Positions 1 through 15,785 of a stretch of DNA of 64,000 bases are shown here, piece after piece (positions within the stretch are counted from its first letter, which is position 1; every line of letters begins with the position of its first letter). Made by a program: the position numbers and the translations under genes. The DNA is taken from NCBI RefSeq assembly GCF_030463565.1, contig NC_134649.1, positions 3,483,501-3,547,500 of the forward strand, read 5' to 3'. This stretch comes from Pelecanus crispus (taxonomy: Eukaryota > Chordata > Aves > Pelecaniformes > Pelecanidae). Under the pieces are notes generated by a model. It was not told the DNA's origin. It did not search any database and saw only the letters and a program-made list of their open reading frames with translations.

Positions 1-4342
<4,342 letters not shown>

Positions 4343-4441
4343 CTGACCTCTGCAGAATTCTGCTCCACTGGCTGCTTTACCGAACGAGGAGATGTAGGAA
4401 ACTAGAGAAAATAGGATGGAACGTTGCATTTTGGTGCCTGC

Positions 4442-4487
4442 CACATGTACACGCGTGTACACACACACACACACACATACACACACA
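4442..4487. repeat. CA microsatellite with embedded palindrome
   Basis: Forty-six bases of unbroken purine-pyrimidine alternation. They begin with a 14-nt perfect palindrome GTACACGCGTGTAC (4447-4460) and continue as (AC)n with one T interruption. It lies about 100 nt after the DPP8 stop codon. Confidence 0.95.
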
Positions 4488-4569
4488 GAGACACTTTTTT
4501 AAAAGTAAATTTGGTGCCATACAGGAAATTAAAGTACGGTGACCTAATAACTTTAAAGCTTAACATGTA

Positions 4570-4575
4570 AATAAA
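4570..4575 (+). terminator. DPP8: Proximal poly(A) signal candidate, DPP8
   Basis: AATAAA 228 nt after the stop codon. The sequence downstream (gtctgtggtataatgcag) has a modest GT content. It is a plausible short 3' UTR end. Confidence 0.5.
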
Positions 4576-6450
4576 ATCAAATGTCTGTGGTATAATGCAG
4601 TACCATGGGTGTTCTCTCGGGGGAGGAGCTGAAATGGAAAATAATGTACTTCTACAGCACCAGATCTTCACTTTTTAAAAGCATTATGACATGATTGATG
4701 AATTTTTACAGTGTGTTCCTTGGTATCTTATTATGTAATACTGGATGATATACTCGCTACACAGCAAGAGTTTACCTGAATGGTTACAACTTGTATTACA
4801 TTTTAAATGCTATCATATAGCTTTTATGCTTCATGAAGGGGATGTGTCTCACTCCTTAGAAGCTGGTCACAAGTTAGACACATCACCTATCTAGATGTTA
4901 ATTGTTTTTTAAGAAGAAAGACTTTTAAGCTGCCTCCTAAAGAATTTGAATTTTGGATTCAGTTCAGTTGATGCCAGGTTCTTTTCAATGATTTCTTCTC
5001 TCCCCAGGATAAATCATACTCTTTTGTTTTTTTTTTTTACTTTCAGCAGCTTGAGATCCTATCCTGATTGTACTTGATTTCAGTGGGGAAGTGAAATGAT
5101 ATTTTACTGTGATATAGGCATACCAGTCTTTTATTCTGAGATACAAACTAACTTAAGTCAAAGAGCTGAAACTTTGTAAATTTTAGAACAAGCTTAAAAA
5201 GTGCAGCCCATTTCTCATTGACATTCTTCCCTGATGTTCATTCTGGAGCTGGTTTTGCAATACTGTTTTCTTACCGTCACATCAGCACGATACAGGTGTA
5301 TACATCCTGTTACGATTTTAAAATTCAGTACTCTCAATTCAAAGGTCTGCAGAGGATTTGGTGAGGAGAGACCTTACGAACACTACATGTGAGGCAATAT
5401 GAACTGTTTCTTTGAATTTTCTGCTTTATTTGAGGGGCTATTTTCCAGGCTCGTATTCTGTCCTCCATTCCTGGGTCCTTTCTAGCACTGTTGTGTGGCA
5501 TGATTATGATGCTGTATTTGAGAAACCCCCTTCTGTATAGCTTAAGGTAACCCCGCTAAGCCTAAAGGATATGCAATCCCACTTGTGTTTTTGCTAGTGA
5601 GGTTTTAACTAAGCAGCAGGCTTGGCTAAAAAGCATCAATAAGTGTGTGAAGTCACTTTTAACTTGCAACAGGTCGTTTAAGATAGAAATCCATAGCAAA
5701 ATGATTCTCTTTAATCCAGGAAATTCTCCCCTCGGGGCTTGCCTCTGAAACTCCTATAAGTTTTAATGGTTTTCTTAGAAACCTAAGAACTTCCTTTTCT
5801 TTCTGTTTTGGTGCTAGAGAGAAGCGGAGCATGATTTTCTTTTCATCTTCTAAAAATCTGGAATCACTCTCAGTGTTTACGCTCTTAGTACTCCACATGT
5901 TGTAACCTTGTATTTTCCTCGCTTTTGTACTGTTCAGCTTGATCCTGAAACTCCGGGATTTAACACAATCTGGCTGTATTGTATCAAACCGCATCGTTTT
6001 TCAGTTAGGCTGCTGGGCATATGCACCAAAGCTCTTGGAGCTGGTGCGGTTACACGGTTGTAAAATCTGTGTGTGAGAACAGGATGGTTTTTGGGTTACA
6101 CAAAAGATAGCCAAAGCTAACAGGCATGCACTAAACGCAAATTTCCTCTGAGGTGGGGATGTTTGGTTTAGGCTGTTTCCTCGTTTTCAGATCATGGATC
6201 AGCTAAAATGCCATTAGCAGGTCAATAACAGGCTTACAGTTTTATTTTGGGAAGGGCATGGCAGGGAAGGAGCCCGGCTCCTATAATGTCTTCTCTTAGT
6301 AGTTAATTGTCGTGACTGACGTGTACACACTGTCCCGAGAGATGGGTAAAAGTGCTGATGCATTTGAACTAGAGCACCACGGCAGTGAGTAGAGACAAGT
6401 ATAAGCTGTTACGATGGAATTCCATTGTGTTCCTTCTGTGTTTATGCTGT

Positions 6451-6500
6451 ATTATATATACATATATCTATATTTGTTCATATATACATATATGTATAAA
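6451..6500. repeat. AT-rich imperfect dinucleotide repeat
   Basis: Repeated tatata/catata words with near dyad symmetry (catatatctatat ... tatatacatatatgta). It could fold as an AU hairpin in the long 3' UTR or simply be a decayed microsatellite. Confidence 0.8.
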
Positions 6501-8344
6501 ATTACACGTGGATAGTATCACCTTTTCCAAGGTTGTTTATATTTTGTTCAATATTAAATTAACTTGCTTTTGGGGGTGTGTTTGTTCTTTTTCTAGAGGT
6601 GATTACCCTTGAATGTAAATGTATATCATTTTTAAGATGAAATTGATCCTTTTGTTTAAAAAAAAAACAGAACAAAAATGGCCTTCATGAAACAGCGCTT
6701 TTTTGGGAACCGAAGAACTAGATGTTATGCAAGTAAACCAGGCTAGGTTTTGATTTAGCACAGGATGTGATTATAAGTGCTGAGATACAACTTTTTAATA
6801 ATGCATCGTTCCATTGTTTTAAATATATATATATCAAAAAGCTATTAAAGTACAGCGTACTGTAAGTACTCTATTTTGCAACATAAATTATGTATTTTCT
6901 TTCCTGCAAATTTTTTTTCTTTTTACAGCAGTTAAGCACTTTAAGACCCCATGCTCTCTGTGGAAATGCTGGGAGGATTTTATCGTCAGAGTTTTGTAGT
7001 TCTTGCAAAAGACGCCTGCTCGTAGGTGAAGGTGTGAGAGATGCCGTACGTGAGGTCTGAGGTCTGACCCAGCCCTACGTGGTCGACGACTAAATTTCCA
7101 GGGACATGGGAAGAAGGGCAAAGCCCGTTGCAATTGAGAGTGAGAGGTAGGAAGGTGGTAGTGCTGAGGACTGTATTTTGGGGGGCAGTAGCAGTCCTGC
7201 ACCTCGTACGGCAAAGTGTGGGTCCAGCACTGGACCAGAGCTGGCACGGAGAGCGGTGGTTTTGCCCTGCTCTGCGCCGCTGGAGTCGCCTGCTCCAGGA
7301 TGAGGTCGTACCTTGCGGTCCAGGAGATGGTACTGTCACTCAAGAAAAGATTTCCAGCCTGTCTGACGTTTTGGGATTACACTTTGTCACTTCCTGCATG
7401 TTAAAAAATGTCTCCGGTAATGTGAGTTTTAAGCAGGACTAATGAGATCCTGGGGGAGCAGGTGCAAGGGAGGTCGTCTGTGGAGCAAAAACGTGTGAGG
7501 AGGAACCATCCCTGTTGCTCCCAAAACAGACGTCGGTACGGCCCTTTGGGGGATCCTCGGCCTTCAGCAGGGTACCTGCTCTGAGCAGGAGCAGGATTGA
7601 GCCTTCATTGCGTGGTGGATATTAGTTGCACAGGTGTCCGAGATGAATGTTTTAATTTCGTATATTTAAAAAATAGAAATGAAATATGGGGATCTGAGCG
7701 ATCAGATACTGAAGTTGCTGAGCGGTGATGCCAGCGGTTTCTTCTCGTTTGCAGCAGTCGGGATCGATTTTGCTTGTTTCTGGTGGAAGCACGTTCTTTT
7801 GCCCTGTTTTAAGGCAGCTTTCCGTAATTCCTCTTGAGTGTGCAACGCGCAAAGCTGTGGGGTTTCACCCTTCGCATCGGAGTTGCACCCCCTACCCCAC
7901 CCCTTTGGTTTCAATTCTCTCTTTTTATTCAGAACAAAGTAGAATTTCTAACTACCCAGAACTGCTTAACTTTTATAAACTCAGTTAACTTGTTTGTTAG
8001 TGAAATAATGAGTTCAAAGCACCAAGTAAAGCTTTGAAAATCAACTAACTTCATTATATTAGAACGGAAATTGCATTCTCTACTTACTAGTGGCATTTGG
8101 CAACAGGCTATGGAAATGCTTTCTGAGCAGGATGGTGTAGTAATGCTTTAACCCTGGAGCACCGTACGTCTGAGCCCGTGGGGCGAATTACGGAGAATTC
8201 CCAACCTCCGAGCCCGGGGGTCCCAACTGTTATTCCCTACCCGGAGAAGCGGGTTGTGTTTCTGCTGTGTGTGTCCGTGTGTAAGGCAAGCTGTTTTACT
8301 GCTGGCGTGACGCTCAACTTTTGACGAGGCAATAATAGAGTATA

Positions 8345-8350
8345 AATAAA
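8345..8350 (+). terminator. DPP8: Distal poly(A) signal candidate 1
   Basis: AATAAA within tataaataaatg. The context is weak and no clear GT-rich element follows at once. Confidence 0.3.
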
Positions 8351-8697
8351 TGAAATAATCAGCCAGATTAGGACACTGCCTTGAATTGCCTGTTTACTTG
8401 AGTACCAAAACCCTGTAAAGACTTTGTGTGTGCCCCTCACGGTTTGCCGGGCCGCTCCTTTGGAAGGGGAAGAGAGATTTTCGTGCGGTTTTTACTTGGC
8501 TGTTCTGCACAGTAGAAGTTCAGGTGTTTTAATTTTAGAACATGAAGTGCCTGCTGTTTGCGTTAACAAAATTGCATGTCTCACTCCAGTGGGTTTATTG
8601 GTCTCCCTCCCTCCCCCACCTTTCTGGCTACATGGCTTTTAATCATGTAAAGTGGAGACATTAGTTTTGCTGTGTTTTATTACAAAACCTTTGTTGC

Positions 8698-8703
8698 AAT
8701 AAA
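8698..8703 (+). terminator. DPP8: Distal poly(A) signal candidate 2, likely main long end
   Basis: AATAAA in gttgcaataaagatgctg, the classical context of vertebrate 3' ends. A second AAATAAA follows at 8713-8719 and a C14 tract at 8735-8748. A GT-rich word (tttgtgtgtaat) lies about 80 nt on. This is the best distal end by eye. Confidence 0.55.
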
Positions 8704-8734
8704 GATGCTGCTAAATAAATTGAATTAAATGGTT

Positions 8735-8748
8735 CCCCCCCCCCCCCC
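8735..8748. repeat. Homopolymer C14
   Basis: Uninterrupted run of 14 C, 32 nt after the distal AATAAA hexamer. It is G14 on the other strand and prone to sequencing length error. Confidence 0.95.
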
Positions 8749-8749
8749 A

Positions 8750-11700
8750 TTTTCAACTGTCTCTCTTCTTGATTTAGTAGAGTTTGTGTGTAATTAAATC
8801 TTTTCTCTCATTGCGCTGCGGAAAGCAGCAACGATGGAAAATGTGTCTGCGTGTTTTGTGTACGTGTTGGGTGTTTAGCAAAAGCATCTGTGATTTTTTC
8901 CTGCCCTTTGTGGTTAGGTAGATCGATACGAACAGGAGGATCGGGCGTTTGCTTGGCATCGCCACGTTCCCCTCTCCTAAATATTTCCGTGTGACTGCTG
9001 TTAGTGGCCCTTGGCAGCCAGCAGCCGGAGCTGTCGCACCGGTTTCCGCACGCCCGTGGCTTCGCTGGCCAAGATGGGCCAAGCCCCACGGGGAGGAGGT
9101 GGCCCTGGCGCCAAGGCAGAAGGACAGAGGGACCCGCGAGTAGCGGACGGGCTCTGCCCAGGGAAGAGGCGGCTCTCCGAGCAGTCACCTCGTGCCTGGC
9201 CTCATGTACGTCTTTGTGAGCAGCGTGGGCTTTGCAGGCGCCGCGGTTGCGCTTAGCGCTGCCCCAGAAGGGCTGGGGGGGGCTCAGGGCACTCACGATT
9301 CACGTTTTTACTCATTTGTTCCTGATCATTCACCCACATGGAAGCACCCCCCGTTTTGGTGGCTTTTGGAAATACGCTGCTAACCAACTGTGTGTTGAAT
9401 GCATCAACATTGTGTCTGCCTCTGGGGTTTGTGTAGGCCCTACCATAACATGGCAAAGCTTCCCCCGGAGCCTTCAGCAGCCCTTGTGCAACACAAGCTG
9501 GGACACGAGTGTCGCACCAGCAACTGGCCGTGGGCTTTTGGGTTGTGGCTGGCGGGGGGACCTGCTGGCACCTTTGAGCTGGACGTGCAGGTGTCTGTCA
9601 CCAGAGAGCAGGGAGGGAGGCTTCCCCACGTGCAGTTGTGCCTGCAGGATTTTATCATGGCAAAGCATTTCTCTCCTCTTCCAGGTGCCCTAAGGCCTCA
9701 TGGTGTGCCGCAGTTTGGGGGGTGATACACAGGGTGAGCTACTGCCGCCCTGCAGCCACCCTTCCACGGTCGTCGGAGGTGGAGGAATGGAGGCAAGCTT
9801 TCAGCAGTATCATTTAATACAAACTCTGGCAGTTCTTTGTGCTAGTTGGAAACGCCGATGCATCTTAATTCTGGAAATATTAATATGGTAAACTCATTTT
9901 CCATCTGTGCTGTCCCGCTGGTTTATAAAATGTTCCCGCTCCGCAAGAGCGGAGAGCGTGGTTCACGCTGGCGCAGCCCTCCTGGGCTGGGCTGGAGGTG
10001 GGCCAAGCCCGAAGCTGCGTGGTCTCACCCCCGGGCTCCGCCGACCGGGAGCAGCTTCAGGAGCGAGCAGCTCTGCCGCGGCGGGGACGGCTCCTGCTCC
10101 TGTTCCGGCGCTGCGGGCAGGGCGCGCGTTCCTCAGGTTGGGCTTGACGAATTAGCAGCTCGCCGCGTTTCCGCGTCACGCTGACAAACGAGCGTTTGTG
10201 CCGTCCTTCTAATTCTAAATGACTTTGGAAAACAAGTTGTGGTCTTTTAAGTAACCATTTGTCAACCTGTGTTCACAGGAGAGGAGGAAACCAATTCCAC
10301 GAGCCATTAGGCACTCCCGCTCTCCACCTTCACGCAGCCGCCCATTTCTTAAGCTCTGGAGACCGGCGCGGGCTTTGCATCAGGCGAGGCACCCGAAGCC
10401 TTCTGCTACGGCCAGGTATCCTCGTTTGGGTGGCAATTATTTTCCAATTATGATTCTGCCAGGCACGGGAATCTGAGCCCCGCGTTGGATGCTCTGCGTG
10501 GGCAGTCCTGGATCCGCACGGAGGAATCCTGCGGAGGAAGGACGTGCAGACGGACAGAAGCCACCGAGACGGGGGAGAGGTGACCCAGCCAGGAGGGACG
10601 AGCCCGATCCAGGCTTTGCCTGTCTCGACACGGTCGTCATCTCCTGCTCCCATCCCTGCAAGCTGAAGTGCAGTAATAAATCCCATTAATCCCCCCTGAA
10701 AATGTAACTCCCCGCCCAACCCACCCCGCGTATTTGGGCAGAGCTGCCTCTGAGCTGCCGCCACCCCGCCGCGGGGTCTGGGTTCGGGTGTGTTGCTGAC
10801 GGGCGATGGAGGTGATGGGAGCAGCTCAGCCCTGCGCGGGGCAGAGCTGCTGCAGGGACTCGGCCCTTCTCCTCGCCCTCCCCACGGCTTCTCTCCAGGC
10901 ACGTGAGGGATGTGAAACCGAGCGTTCCCGGAGCCCAAAACACTCCAATCAAGAGAAACACGAGCTGCAGCACCCGGCCCCCTTCGCAACGCGGCGGCCT
11001 CGGTACCAAAACACACGGTGATTTGTTTTCTTCTGAGGAGCTAAGAGATAGTGCTCAGACTCCAGCTTTATATAAATTCCTGTGAGAAACCCAATGCCAG
11101 GACCTGGGTGAGTTTAAATGCTCTTGGGGTATTTCAGCAGGTGAGTTGAGCGGCTCCTGCTGAGCTCTGCGTCTCCCTGTCTCTGTAGCCACCCCTTGCA
11201 CAGGAACAAACACCCGTTAAAATCCTCACGCCTTGATTTTACAACACGAGGAAAGCCCCGGTTAGACCAAAAAGCAGCCGTGGCCTTTGGGGAAGGTGTG
11301 TGGCTTGGCGTGCTCTGAATTAATTTAGCAGGGGGGGGACACAAAAACTGCTGGCGTGCCCCATCTTGCACCACAGAAGCCATCAACAGCGCTGGGCTGT
11401 TTCTGACTGCGCTCTCAAGCCTACAGGAAGCCGTTTGGCATCACTGGGAGCTCTTTGGTGTTTGCAAAAGGAGTTCAAAAGGGAAAGAGCAAAAACTTCT
11501 TTGGATGCACCAGCCCAAAAGGTTTTAACTTAAATTCCAGACTTTTCTGGCTGTGAGCTCTGCTTGTCCTGTCTTTGCCCGTCTCAATACAGGCACAAAT
11601 AACATCGGTGCCCCACCACCCATGGGAGAGCCCTTCCCTCGCTTCACTTCTTTTCCTCTGAAATCCTAGGGATCTTTTAAAAAATGTTCCTATTTCTTGG

Positions 11701-14700
11701 AAGAGGGCAATCTGTTTCCCATCACCCTGGCTGGGTCAGTGCCGGGGGGGGCCTGTTGGGGTGCAGGATCCTGCCCTTCCCTGTGCCCCTCCGTCCCCGT
11801 CCACCGGCACTGAAGGCGGCTGCGGGCAGGGGAGCGGCAGGGCCCCGCTCGCACCCGGTCCCAGCCCCACCTCGGCCGCCGGGTGAGGAACCGCAGGAGC
11901 AAACGGCCACGGCATTGCAAGTGGCCCTTCAGCCGTGAGCCCCTGCCACCCTGTTGGGCTTTTTGGCGCCGGTTTTTCCCCATCCCTGGTGAGATGTCAG
12001 CCGTGGCACCTTACGAGGCCGCTCACTCGCATGTTCGAGATGAATAACCGCACGGTTCCCATGGAGACTCATCCATCCCGCCGCAGCGGCAGCGGCCGCA
12101 TCCAGTGCAGCCGGAGCCCGAGCGCTTCACAGCCTTTTCAGGCTGCAACAAAACATGTTTTCCACCACATTTTAAAAGTGGGGGGGTATTTGCAATTTGG
12201 TGAGCTGGTGGGCATGTGTGCTTTCTGTTGCTCGCTGCTGGAGGGAGCTAGAAAATACCCCGGGTGTCAGGAAAAGTGCCTGCTTCGGCTCTGCACCACG
12301 CCGGCCTCAGCGAGGCTTTCCCTGCGCTGCTGTTGAGCTTTGCGTGGCCACGGCACAGCGGCAACCCTGAGAGCCCGTGCCAGGCGGACATAGCCACGCT
12401 GCAGTCGTGGCTGGCCAGCGAAGCGACGCTCAGAATTGGTGCTCGGTGCAAGAGGGCACCTTCACTCGCTCTGCCTGGTGCAAGGTGAAGCCCCCTGCGT
12501 AAGAGCGCCAAGGGTCCTGGTTTGGGGTTCGTGGTGTGAGATATTTGCTCTGGAAAAGCTGCTTCCCTCCCCGCGTGACTGCTTTCGGTATCGCACCCAG
12601 CGTGGTCTGGCCCGAGCCCTGTCGCTACACAATGTTCGCAGTTCCCAATCCTTAGTGCCTGCACTGACAGAGGTCTCTGAGACCTCAGGGAAAGGGGTAA
12701 GGATTTAGCGAAGTCCTTCTGAGGCTGAAGTCGTGGTTTATTTTTAATGTTTGGGGTCGTAGTGCTGCTCTGGGACAGGGTAAGGGAAAGATCTGCCCTG
12801 GGCGAAATAAACCCCTCTCTTCACCTTATGGGATTAATAACGAAACTGCAAACGGTAGCTGAGATTGAAGGGCTGCGTTTTCCTCCCTGGCGTTAAGTCT
12901 TTTCTTACGATGATCGTCCTCCAGGCTGCCCCTGCCAACGCTGTGAAGGACCAGCGCCGTTTAACTCGGGCTCCCCGGGACAGGCGCGAGCCATCGCACC
13001 TTGGCCCCACCAGCTTTCCCTGCTCGCTCCCCACGTGGCACCCCCAGGCTGGTCCCAGCTGGGCTGTGCATTTCCCAGGGAATTCCCAATTTCAGGATTT
13101 TCTCTCTTAAAAGCAAACAGCAAAGGACCGCTCTGGCAGGCAAAATCCTGGCGAGAGGAAAACCTGAGATGTTGCGCTTTGAGTTAAGCCTTTTGGGTAG
13201 GAGGTGGGGGGGCTCCGAGCTGCCCGATGCATCCTCAGTGAGGGAAAGAGGCCAAAAACCCCCCCTTGAACCAGCATTTTGTGTTGGGCTCTGCTCTCAT
13301 TGCTCTGTTCGGCAGTGTCTGTGTTTTCATCAAGTGCCATTTTATTGCCGTGTCCATGAGAAGCCCTTCCAGGAGCTGCAAGGAGCCGTTTATTAACTTC
13401 AAGCTGCTTTTTTTGCTGCAAAACATAACTTAAAAAACCAAACAAAAGCTGGCGGAAACGTGAGAGCCGAGGAAGGTGCCCAGCTGGGGCAGGACGCGAA
13501 GCGCTGGCCTGGGAGGGAGATTTCATGCAGCAAACAAAGAGCAGCTGCGGCTTCGGATTTAAAAGGTGGACTTTGCAGGGCATCGTCTTAATCGTGCACC
13601 CTGTCTCGCTGCAGGGAGGGAATTTGGGGTATTTTGGGGTAGTTGGGCAGCGGCAGGGCTCAGCTGAGCGGCTGTGGCTGACCCCAAGCAAGGTGTTGGG
13701 GATGTCACCCCATAGCCCTTAATGCCACCGTGTTGTCCGTGGCAGGGTTGAGGTGATTTCCATGAGCTCGAGGAAATTTCTCCCACGTTTGCGGCCGGGT
13801 GGGTACGTTGTGAAGCGGGTGTTTGGCAGCACCTCATGTGCAGCTCCGTAAAAATTCCATTTGCTCTGTCCCTGCCGTCCTCCCAGCCCCAGGGCAGCCA
13901 AAACTCCTTCTTCCTCCAGACTTACAAAACCCCTCTCAGCCTGGGTTTTTTTTTCCCAGCTTCTTTTCCCATCAACAAAGCTATGAGTGCCGCAGAGCTC
14001 CTCTAATAAGGAAAACCAACAGTGAGCCAATGATGACCGAAAAGTGTCGCGTTAGGAACGTGCAGGAGGAAGGGGCGGTGGTGCGGGCTGGGGTTCGGGG
14101 CTGGGGCAGCATCCCGCTCGCTCGGCACTCGGTGCCGCGCTGCTTTGCATTCTGCATCGCGTCTTCGTGCCAGAAAAAAAGCCCTTTTGCTCTTCTAACA
14201 AGGATGGTTTTAACGATTCGCTTGCACCGTTCCCCCCGCTTCCCTTCTCCTTTTCTATTCTACTTTAAATTTCGTTAGAAATAGATGAGTAAATACCGTG
14301 TACGTTTATGTGGGAGCAGTGGTGGCTTGTGGTTTTATGATTTTCCCCCAGCTGTGATTCATTGCTTTTTACATTTTTTTAATCTATTCCCCCGCACCCC
14401 CCTCCTGCTTCTCCCTTTCTCCTGTGCAGCCCAGCAGCTGTCGTTATCAGTGAAATGACTTGACATTAGTTTGCCGTACTTTGTTTCTATTCATTGATTT
14501 GTTGAATGAAAACTATTTATCCGGGACTGACACACAAGATTGGAGCCTTTCAAGAAGAGGCAACTCTGCGGTATAATTTTGCTCCGAAACAAGCAGAGCG
14601 CAAGCTCCGCCTTAAAACAGCCTGGCTGAAATCCCCAGCCTCTCTGTGCTGTGATTGTGCAGAAGCATCGGCTACAAAACCTACAGAGGTATTTTATAGG

Positions 14701-15539
14701 AAAAACCTTTCCTTTCCCCTCTTGGCCCCAGGGGCAGCACTGCTGGGTTCTTGCTGGAGGGAAATTTGGGGGTTCTCTCGGGGTGGGGATGCCAGGAGGT
14801 GTGGGGGAGGCAGGTATTTGGGTGCAGGTGAGCTGTTCCCCTCTGCACGGTGAGCACAGCCGGACCAGAGCAGCGTCCGGGCGTGCTCCTTTACCTCCCA
14901 TTTTCTCCATCCCCTGCGAGCACATCCCCACTTCAACATCGGGCATCCAGCAAAAAAGACCTCCTGGATCCCTCCTGGGACCCAGTAAGCCTGGAGAGAG
15001 GCTTGCACAGCTCCAAAAATAGGTGCCTGCCTCGTCCCCAGTGAGAAGCGATGGGCACATCTGCAGCGAGCGCATCCCTGCCAGCCTGGTTGCTGGGTTT
15101 TGTGCATTAAAGTTGAGGATAATGCTGGACGTTTTGGTTGCGGCATCCGCGAGGTCGCAACATCCGCGGTCGAGGCTGCAGCGGGGCTCGGGGCGTTGAT
15201 GCTCATCCCCAGGAGGACCGGGGAGACGTGCGGGGTAAGGGCCGCTTTGCCTTGCTGTACGGACAGAAGTAGGGCTGGAAAATAGGTCTGGTTTTTATAT
15301 TGTTCATACTCGGGTCGGGCCACTGTCACCTAAAATGACAGAAGCTGGTTCCTTGCCAGCGCTGCTCAGAAAAATCCCACATCTTTGGCTCCATCAATAC
15401 CATCCGCGCAGCTTGAAGGACAGGTTTTGCCTGGGGAATACGCTCTTGTTGGAGGGATTCAGGATCCCTTTTTCCCACAGAGCCCTGGCTCCTTTCTTCC
15501 CGGCACAATCAGCCCTCTTGCCGCTTTTCTTGCCTTTTC
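8750..15539. other. GC-rich intergenic segment, no gene supported
   Basis: Base composition rises sharply after the DPP8 end, with frequent CpG and C/G runs (for example 11745-11755, 12180-12186). Long ORFs here occur on both strands in overlapping frames with no recognisable domain, which is what stop-poor GC-rich DNA gives. A few AT-richer islands (14270-14520) interrupt it. I see no tRNA, known repeat or splice-flanked exon that I can defend. Confidence 0.7.
9930..10190. promoter_or_regulatory. CpG-dense cluster, orphan CpG island candidate
   Basis: Dense CpGs (cgctccgcaagagcggag, gccgcggcggggacgg, gcgcgcg, cgccgcgtttccgcgtcacg) stand out from flanks, with a small hairpin ctccgc/gcggag at 9939-9954. 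No gene start is evident next to it. It may be an orphan CpG island or simply local GC content. Confidence 0.35.
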
Positions 15540-15785
15540 TTCCGCCGCTTTCCCACATTCTGTTCACACCTTCATGAATATTCAGAGGCCATTGGCCATA
15601 TGAAGCTATTGAGAGCTCTTGTTAACACTCCTCCTAATGACATGCACCTTCAATAGAAAACAAAAACACAGATAAGAGCTTGTTAGCGGAGACCCTTGTT
15701 CCCCACCTAACAAGGTTTCCATTGACTTGGACACTTGTGGTGACACATTGCTTGCTCTCACTGTTGCCTCTTTTGATTTGCGACT
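15540..15785. promoter_or_regulatory. Enhancer-like AT-rich element candidate
   Basis: It abruptly follows GC-rich DNA. Within 250 nt are an inverted CCAAT core plus CATATG E-box (ggccattggccatatg), CCTAATGACATG (homeodomain/bZIP-like), AGATAAG (GATA) and GTTAACAC. There is no repeat identity and no coding signal. The motif crowding and unique-sequence texture resemble conserved non-coding elements; conservation itself cannot be tested here. Confidence 0.3.

Larger units (their letters stand above)
4343..8703 (+). other. DPP8: DPP8 3' UTR, probable maximum extent
   Basis: AT-rich sequence after the TGA with no credible ORF. Three AATAAA hexamers on the + strand (4570, 8345, 8698) suggest a short form of about 250 nt and long forms above 4 kb. 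The stretch also holds an alternating purine-pyrimidine CA repeat (4442-4487) and an AT dinucleotide-like stretch (6451-6500). 7000-7600 is locally GC- and CpG-richer, so part of this interval might be intergenic if the proximal signal is the main one. The extent is inferred, not proved. Confidence 0.6.

Noticed and set aside
12040..12085. RFX X-box-like word GTTCCCATGGAGAC
   Set aside because: The right half deviates from RGYAAC and there is no second supporting motif.
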